Shown piece by piece: positions 12,001 to 21,000 of a stretch of DNA of 22,658 bases (the first letter of the stretch is position 1; every line of letters begins with the position of its first letter). This stretch comes from Priapulus caudatus (lineage: Eukaryota > Priapulida > Priapulimorpha > Priapulimorphida > Priapulidae). The notes under the pieces were generated by a model. The model saw nothing but the letters and a program-made list of their open reading frames with translations, was not told the origin of the DNA and did no database searches. Both the position numbers and the translations under genes were made by a program. The DNA lies in assembly GCF_000485595.1 (NCBI RefSeq), contig NW_014577340.1:168475-191132 (forward strand). Reading direction: 5' to 3'.

Positions 12001-15000
12001 GACAAACAGATAATTGATTGCCATTTCTGTGGTCTCAAACACGAAAGACAGAAGGAGAAGTGTCCTGCTTGGAGCGAAACGTGTGCCAAATGTGAGGGCA
12101 GGAATCACTTCGCAAAGAAGTGTAAAAAGAACATTCATGCCTTGTCCCAAGAAACTGATGTCAGTGGGGATGATTTCGACGACAATGGAGGAACGTCCAC
12201 GTATTATAACAGTAAACACGTTTGGTGACATTCCTGATCCGCGAATGGAAGAAATTCGCGAGGCGACGTCGGGTGACAAGAATCTACAGGCTGTCATCAA
12301 ATTTGTTATGGAGGGGTGGCCTGAGAACAAACGTGAAACCCACTCATGTGCAGTACCCTACTATGACATTAGAGACACTCTAAGTCACATGGATGGTATT
12401 CTCCTGAAAGGAGAGGCTGTAGTTATTCCTGAAAGGCTCAGATCATCGATGAGGGTGAAACTTCATAGTGCACATCTCGGTTATGACAGCATGCTGCGGA
12501 GAGCCCGAGGTACGATTTTCTGGCCTGGGATTGCGAGCGACGTTAGACAAATCGCCGACACGTGCGAAACGTGCCAAGAATCCATGTCGAGAAATCAGAA
12601 GGAACCATTACGTCAACACGACGAAGGTGACGCTCCTTGGCAGAAAGTCGGGTTGGATTTGTTTGACATCCAAGGGAAGCAGTATTTGGTCGTAGTAGAC
12701 TACTTTTCAAACTTTATAGAAGTGGATCTACTTACAACGACAACAAGTGCAAGGGTGGTTATGTTTCTGAAGAAGCATTTTGCTCGATTTGGTATACCCA
12801 AAGTCGTAGTATCTGATGGAGGTCCACAGTTCGTGAGTCACGAATTTCAGACATTTGTATCTGACTGGGGCATCAATCACGTGACGTCTTCACCCATGCA
12901 CCAGCAGGCTAACGGCAAAGCTGAGTCCGCCGTTAAGATCATGAAAAATCTCATGCGGAAAACACAGAAGGAAGGTGGTGATCCTTTTGAGGCTATCCTT
13001 GAACAGAGAAATACTCCTCGTCAAGACACTGGTCGTAGTCCCGCGGAGATGATGTTTGGTCGGCAGACGCGAAGTTTTCTCCCACACGTAGTGAAACACA
13101 AGGACTCTGAGTCTGTGAAAGCAAAACGCGAGTCTCGCAGACGCGCAGTGAAGAAGAATTACGATCGGAAATCTCGACATCTATCAGAACTAGATGTTGG
13201 ACAGTCTGTGTTCTTTCAGCATATGGAAGGGAAGAACTGGAGACTAGGTCTGATCATTGAGATTGTGGGACCCAGAACTTACATGGTGAGAGGACCTGAT
13301 GGAGGAGTGTACCGTCGCAATCGTGTACACATGAGGGCGACAATGTGTTCCCCAAGAATTCGCAATCTGTCCCCAGGAGGGGATGATCCGCTGTCTGGTC
13401 GGATGCCAAAGACTGAGACAGTTAAGCCTACAGTACACCGTGGAGATGTCATCCCAGAGAAAGTTCCTGTACCGTGCAGCCCAGGAGTGAACATACCGTG
13501 CAGCCCGAGAGTGAATAGACGCGAACGCGAAATGGACTGTGATGTGGAAGTGCGTGATCGGGATAGTAGTTCAGATGTGCGCGATATGGACTGTAACTCG
13601 CAAAAGTCCGGGAACATGTCTTTGAGGTCGAGGCGCGATATCAAAAAGCCAGTACATCTGAAAGATTATGTGACATAGGTAGTGTAGGATTGTAAATAAC
13701 AACACGAGTGAAGGTATTTCATGCTAGTTGCAGTTTAGTGACTTTACTAAGGAAGGGACTGATACTGATAGAGAGAATTTGTTTTTAGTGTTCTGACTGT
13801 TCTCATTTTGAGTAGCTTGTTATTCTCATTGTTTAAAGCCAGCAAAGTAACATGTTTAAATGTGTGCAATTTTAATGTTGTGTTCAGAAAGATTAGGTTG
13901 CTGTGCAGGATGGAGATGTGAAATTCTAAACAGTGTTTCTGACCTTATAAAGGCAAGATTGGATTTTCTAAGTGCTAAGTTTCTTTAATTGAAATAGTAA
14001 CAGTATGTAACTGAAAGTGTGTTGTGACTATGACTATAAGCCATTGGAACTGTTTCTGAAAAACTTTAAAGAAAAGGGGATGTTGATGCGCGTAGTAATA
14101 TCACTCGCGAGTACCCAGAAGCCTTTGTAAGTGATGTGACGTCAGGAGTTGCAGAATAAAAGTGTTCTTGTAAACACGTAAGTTTCTGTCCTTCCCGCTC
14201 GTAAGTACTGGTCCTACGCTCAGGATCCATGTATTAACATGCTGTACACGGTATCACTAAACATGCTAGTGGCATATGCCGTAATTGTGGGTTTAAACAC
14301 CAGTACAAATCACGGGAACAGTGCCCAGCATATGGAGCAGAGTGCAAAGCTTGTGGCAGGATAAACCACTGGGCACGCGTTTATCTAGCGAGCAAACAGA
14401 AACGATGGCACAAATCCCCACCACGTGGCTGAGGACTCTCAGGTAACCGTGGATGCTCAAGGTCTGATTACAAATGAGGAAAGCCATACCGAGCTTGCAG
14501 CAACTCCTTACAAGAGAGATAACCATAGGCATATGCATGCAGACGCTATCCACAATGCACAAGACAGTGCGAATAACCTGGGTGAGCGATTTGATGTGTT
14601 GCAATTCAGCAACATAACTGTGTCAACCATGTGTCTACATAAGACGCAACGCGATGAAGCATTCACAGGTTTGGACATCAAGCTACGCAACCGTCCAGGC
14701 GTACACAAGCTCAGACTCAAAGTAGATACTGGTGCTTAAGGAAATACCTTGCCACTATCTGTATTTCGCAGAATGTACCCCAACATGCTCACAACAGAAG
14801 GCTATCCCGCACAAGAAATTGCCACTGCAGCCAGACGAACACGGCTAACTGCGTACAACAGTACACCAATCCCATGCCATGGAGCTATTGACGTGCCATG
14901 TAGCTATAATGATTCTGAGTGGACCGACTGCAGATTATACATAGTGTACGTGGAAGGACCAGCTGCTATCGGTCTACAGTCCAGTGAACGGTTAAAATTA

Positions 15001-18000
15001 GTGACACTACACTGTGCAATCAACAGCACAAGCCTCGCTGATAGCGAGACAACAAAATCATCTACAAGAGCAGACGTATCTTCCATAGGGAATGTGCAAG
15101 ACCTGAAGTGACTGTACCCCAAACAATTTGGCAGGATTGGATGCCAGGCACATTCAAGATTACAGTCGATCCAAATGCTCCAGCGCACGTTGATGCACCT
15201 CCAAAAACCCCTATTGCACTGAAATACGAAATAAAGAAAGAGCTGGATTACATTACAGAAGAAAACCACGTTATACGTAAGGTGACAGAACCATCCAACT
15301 GGGTGTCTGGTTTGGCCAATTCGCACAAGAAAGACAGATCCCTGCGTGTCTGTTTGGACCCTAGATATCTCAACCGAGCACTAAAACGTCCATATCACAA
15401 GATACCTACTGTGGAAGAACTCACACACCACTTCGCAGGGGCTAAGGAATTCTCAAAGCTTGACGCAAAAGCGGGATACTGGTCGATAAAACTTGACGAT
15501 GAATCGCAGCTCCTCACCACATTCCAGTCGCGGTTTGGGAGATATTGTTTTGCACGTCTGCCGTTCGGATTATCCGTCCCGCAGGACATCTTTCAATTGA
15601 AAATGTATCAGATCCTGGACCAAGTGGATGGTGCAGTAGGCATATAGCAGACGATGTAGCAGTCAATGCTAAAACGGATGAGAAACACCATGAGATGCTG
15701 CACACTGATGCGTGTCGCTGCCAAGAATGGTCTAGTGTTCAACTCGACCAAGTGCAACGTCAAGTCCGACAGCATTGCCATCTTTGGTATGAAGTACTCC
15801 GATAAGGGCGTACATCCTGACACAGGGAAAATAGCCGACCTGCAGGCTATGCCAAGCCCTGCTACTAAGGAGTTACAAGAATTCCTGGGATTCGTAACAT
15901 ACTTGTCACCGTTCATCTCCAGGTTGGCAGACAGAGCAGCACCTCTACGTGACCTGCTGAAACAAGATGTGCCATTCATGTAGGAAAACCATCACCAGCG
16001 GAGCTTCGATGAGCTCAAACGAGCAGTGTCGGGAGACTCCACGCTGCAGTATTTTGACACCAGTCAGACGGCAGTTTTGCAAGCTGATGCAAGTCTCAAG
16101 AGACTGGGCACGGCCCTGTTGCAGAATGGGAAACCGGTGGCATATGCCTCTAAAGCGGTATCTGACGTAGAGAAGCGCTATGCGTGTATCAAACGGGAGC
16201 TACTCGCCATAGTATTTGGTGTACAACGCTTCCACACATACCTCTACGGCCACAGTTTCAAAGTCCTGACTGACCACAAACCATTAGTCATGATTTTGCA
16301 AAAGCCAGAGATACCGGATAGACATTGAATACCGGCCAGGAAGGGAGATGACTGTAGCCGATACATATAGCTCGCACCTACCCTGCACAGAAAACGAAGG
16401 TACAATTGATCTTGATGTGAGAGTTGACCTCGTGAGATTTAGCACAGAACGCCTAAATAGCATACGAGAAGCTACTAGGAGAGACTCCACACCCAACCAG
16501 CTAAGTGAAACTCACTACTGGCTGGCCCGAAACAATCAGAGAGATCCCTACACCAATCAGATCATATTGGTCGAACCCTGATGAACTATCAGTGGAAAAT
16601 GGCATTATTCTTAAGGGACAGTGTGTCCTAGTTCCAGCTGACGTACGGAAGGAGGTACTCGAGAACCTACACTATGGACATCGAGGCATCGAGAAAACAC
16701 GCCTGCGTGCTAAGGATGCAGTGTACTGGAGCGGAATCAATAAAGACATCGAAACTCTGATAAAGAAATGCCCAGTATGCCAAGTGTACCAACCATCACA
16801 GACACATGAAACGCTGTTACCGCATGAAATACCTAGCCGTCCTTGGGAGGTCGTAGGCACAGACCTGTTCCAGTTCGATGGCAGTGAGCTCCTGATAATT
16901 GCGGACTACTACAGCAAGTTTCCGATTATTCGCAAACTGCCAAGCCAGTATACCAGTAAAGTCGTTATTGAGCATACCAAGTAGGTATTTTCCGAACATG
17001 GAATCCCCACTCGTGTGATAAACGACAACGGACCTCAGTATGCTTCAGAGAGCTACAGAGAATTCGCGAGACAGTGGTATTTTGACCACGTGACGTCATC
17101 GCCTAGATTTCCGCAGTCTAACGGTTTTGTCGAGAGACAGATTCGTACTGTAAAGAGTTTGCTTAGCAAGGCGAAACGAGCAAACACTGATGTTCAAATG
17201 GCTATGTTGTCTTCGTACCACGCCGGTAAGTCAGCAACTACCAAGCTCAGGTGAGCTGCTCGCTGTTCGCAAGTGGAGAGGAAATATCCCTGTCAAGCAG
17301 ATACAACAACATCGCGATGCAGACAATATTCACAAACAACTAGAGAAGGGACAGGTGACACAGAAAGCGTATCATGATCATGTGGCAAACGATTTGCCGC
17401 CCCTCACGCCTGGACAATCAGTGACAGTCCAGGACTACAACACTAATCGTTGGCAGCCAGCAACTATTGTGTCGAAATGCGACGAGCCTCGATCGTATAT
17501 TGTTGCTAGCCCCAATGGGAGCCAGTTGAGACGGAAACGAATACATATTCGAGAGGTTCCAGACTCCCCCGAGAGAAAGAAGCGTGTAACGTTCGCACAT
17601 CCGATCCGGCAGGAAACGCATGCACGTAGCCTGTCCAGTGGTGTCCGTAGCAGCAATCCAAATGACGCTCATGGACGTACTAGACCTCCAGAGATGTCGC
17701 ATACACATGCACCAGTGGAACCGATGCGAACCAGAGCCAGTAACCTGCCAAATACGGACAGTAACCAGACACTGTGCAAGAGCCCGTATAAGACCCGTTC
17801 GGGTTGGGTAGTAAAGAAACCAGACAAGTTTGAGTAAAAAGTGACTACGAAGCTGAGCCACATGTAATATCTCAGCAGTGTATATCATAGTATCTAGAGT
17901 GGCATATTAGTTGTATTCATATTTACTTTACTTCATTACATATCTCACAGCCACAGGAAAAGACTGTTTTGTTCACACTCCACAGTCATGATCGACTGTC

Positions 18001-21000
18001 TATCATTGGGCTACATTGCAAGTAATAGTGTTTGTGACACACTGTGCCGAAATGGCATAATAATCCATGGGTGTGACAAGAACTAGAGGTTCTCTATTGT
18101 TCATTTATGTATTCAGTTTCATTATGCAATTGTGTAATTTACATGTAATGTGCCAAGACAGTGTGAATGCAATAATTTAGACATGTTCAGTTCGAGGGAC
18201 AAAGTATCTAATACTGTGTGCACCATTTACCATAATTACAATAATCGTAACACGGACAACTTTCGCTACTGTAATAATTCGTTTATTCTACACAGTATAC
18301 TCAGTCTAGCAATATCTGTATGTTTAGCATTCTATTATTAGATGCATATATATAATGCTTATTCTCGTAAGGGGGATGTAACAGTATGTACATAGTGTAC
18401 TCGACGGACTACATTGTAGCGCGGTCTTATACAGTGCGTAGTAATATCTAGCCCTCTTACCCACCGGTCATCATGGCGTAGAGCTGTATATACGAGCGCT
18501 CCTAATAAATGCTCATTATCACACATATGTATCTACATCGTTATTCATCAATTACCTGCAAGGCAGTGTGATGAAGCTCCTTCATTTTCTTTACTTTAGG
18601 GCGATTATCGTTCTTGGTGTCTATTAGAAGTATTAAAAAAAGCCTACAGTACATGAATCACACAAATACTCCAAGCCCTTATTTATAAATAAGACTCAGA
18701 GCACTGCAAAGAAATATTATAATGAATGGCGTACACTTGTATATTGTACATTAGCTTCAGCATGAATACAGTACTACGCATGAGGATACAAAAATTTAGA
18801 TTGGGAAATTCAATAAATTACAACTTGAACTGTGACCAATAACGGAGATACATTTTGGTGTATCAGACAGGTGTTATATTATATATATACATATATATAT
18901 ATATATACAGGGGTAGATTTACAGGCCCGCCAGGCAAAAATTACAGGCCCGCATCATTCCCCGGATACCGCAGCATTTTTTTAAAATAAAAGACTGAAAT
19001 TTGAAATTTTTAGAATGCAGGGTTTCTTATACATAAGAGGCATAGTGGCGCAACGCTGTTGTCAAATTTAACATCGCCATTGGGAAAATGTTCCTCTATT
19101 TACCCGCCGTTGTCAAAATAGTGTCAACTGTCAACCCAAAAATAAATAGATCACCACGTGCTTCTCGCATATTTAGATTGCCATGTGCGTTTATTGAGTC
19201 CGACATGTGAAGCAGGGGTCTACACTTTTCCGTTATTTCCTTTGAATCCATCATGTGCACGTTTTTTTCCAAACTGGCCATTACCTCCTTTCTCTAATTT
19301 TCCCTCCAAAGAAACCCTGCAATGGTTTATTTACAGTAATACAAAGAACATAGTCAGTGACTACTAATGAGCTGTCAGAATTCTCACTCCAATTACTACT
19401 AATAGGCTTAAAGAACCAACATTTAATTAAAGTTTTAGACAATTATTTTTACTCGCCAACATGGGCGAGTCAGTTTTAGCTTTCACTCGCCCGATATTAT
19501 TTTCACTCGACATTGGCGAGCGGGCGAGTGCGAAGCTCGCACGCTGCCGCTTGCTGGATACGGCATTGACTGCTTTAGTCACAGCTTGCCATGCCTTTTT
19601 ATTAACTACAGCTGCCAGTTGCCAGCAAAACTTCCAAACAGTCCTCTTTCTCTGTCCCACTTCATAAATTATGAAGTCCCATCCTCTGCGGAAATATTCC
19701 TATTCTTCCGCCTCTTTTACAGTTGCCGTGTATATTTTAAATAACTTTGCTCTCACCACAATCTTTGAGAATGGTGCTATAGGAGAAGGGTGGCTATTAG
19801 GAGACTGTGTCTAGTTCATAAATGCTTGCTTTACGATACCTTACGCAAACCCACAAACTGCAGCAGAGCAACGACATAATAAAGTTCATACTTGGACATG
19901 TTGGACTAGGTGTTGTTGTACGTGCTGCTTTGGGATTTTGAAAAGCCAATATTGATTACCAATCCGATATTTAGACGACATTCTTTTTAATGCCAACATT
20001 CTGCCTGATGCGCTAGATGCTGTACAGAATATTGGGAGACAGGAAGCTATACAAATGATAAAGCACATCACGGAGAGGTGTTTTACGTAAACCACATTTG
20101 GTCATAACGTAGGGAAGCTTTTATTTAGCTCTACCCTGTATAAAATATTAAAATGTATATATATAGGTTTTCCAAACGTTAAAAACAAAATGACACGGTT
20201 AAACCCGAGTGGTGCGACGAGGCTGTACTGCTGTTTGCATGACAAGTAAGTAATACGACGTGCTTTGCAGATACAGTGACTGATGTGTGTCAACTTGAGA
20301 CAATTATTATTATTTACTGTATAATTCAACATGCTATGTTACCTAAATCTTCTTTATTTTAAAACAGTATACTGATCGTTTGTTAACTACCAGTGATACT
20401 TTATTGTTTATTGAAATGCGCAGGGATGTCAATATTATGTGCGAACTAGATAGAGTGCACTCACGGAGTGCATACCTTCGCCAGAGACATACGCCATACG
20501 ACTCACGAACACATTAATAACCCACGATATACGCCAGCGTACTGACATGTACACGCTCCCATGTAACATGTATGTGTTACGAGCTGGTTCGCTGTGCTCG
20601 CTGGCTCACTGGCTTGCTGACTCGCTGGCTTGCTGGGTGATATCGATCGACGCGCTAATATCGATCGCGCGAACACACGAACACACTAACACACTAACAC
20701 ACGAGAGCGAAAACATAACCTCCTTCAACGCTGTTGGGCGAAGGTAATTACTCAACAACGTAGCACACGTGAACAGTGAGCGTGACCCGTGCACGTAAAT
20801 AAACCCTGGCCAACACAATGTAAGGTTTACTGCCACTGGCCAAAAGTAAGCTCCACCCACTTCTCATCGATTTTTGGTATGCCAATGCTGCTTTAGTCTG
20901 GATTCAAGAACCTGTGCTAACCTGTGCTAACCTGTGCGTACGAACACCCCACGGACGTTTCTTGAATGCCAACTAAAGTTGTGCGTGAGGTGTTCTAAAT

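Larger units (their letters stand above)
11019..14239 (+). mobile_element. LTR element 3, compact Ty3/gypsy derivative nested in gag of element 2
   Basis: Two direct LTRs of 158 and 159 bp (11019-11176, 14081-14239) start TGTTGAT and end TTAACA. They are flanked by the 5-bp target duplication TGCTG (11014-11018, 14240-14244). It encodes gag with two zinc knuckles and a complete integrase, but the protease, RT and RNase H region that should lie between is absent. Total length is 3.2 kb. Outside one 6-7 bp block the LTRs differ at only four sites, all transitions, so it is a younger insertion than its host element. Confidence 0.93.
9952..18547 (+). mobile_element. LTR element 2, Ty3/gypsy type, split by element 3
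   Basis: An 84-bp match to the 3' LTR lies at 9952-10035, and a full 171-bp 3' LTR at 18377-18547. Between them, in plus orientation, are a primer site, gag, protease, RT, RNase H and integrase. Without the nested element the length is about 5.4 kb, typical of Ty3/gypsy. It lies antisense to DSN1 in the 9.4-kb intron 9155-18555. The pol frame has several stops and frameshifts. The left LTR half is gone, so no target duplication can be scored. Confidence 0.9.

Noticed and set aside
11857-12330. 157-codon frame on the minus strand
   Set aside because: It lies opposite the nucleocapsid and integrase frames of element 3, has no recognisable motif, and is explained as a shadow of the plus-strand coding region.
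14904-15326. 140-codon minus-strand frame
   Set aside because: It is antisense to protease and RT of element 2, Cys- and Trp-rich in a way typical of antisense translation, and has no splice or start context.
19427-19667. Overlapping frames of 68-77 codons on both strands in the hAT-like element
   Set aside because: Composition is driven by the GGCGAGT inverted motifs. No BED finger, hAT dimerisation motif or other domain is seen, so I do not call a transposase.
20470-20745. TACCTTCGCC and GGCGAAGGTA as ends of an inverted-repeat element
   Set aside because: The match is only about ten bases, without target duplication or matching flanks. It may be part of the larger hAT-like element, so I do not call a separate transposon.
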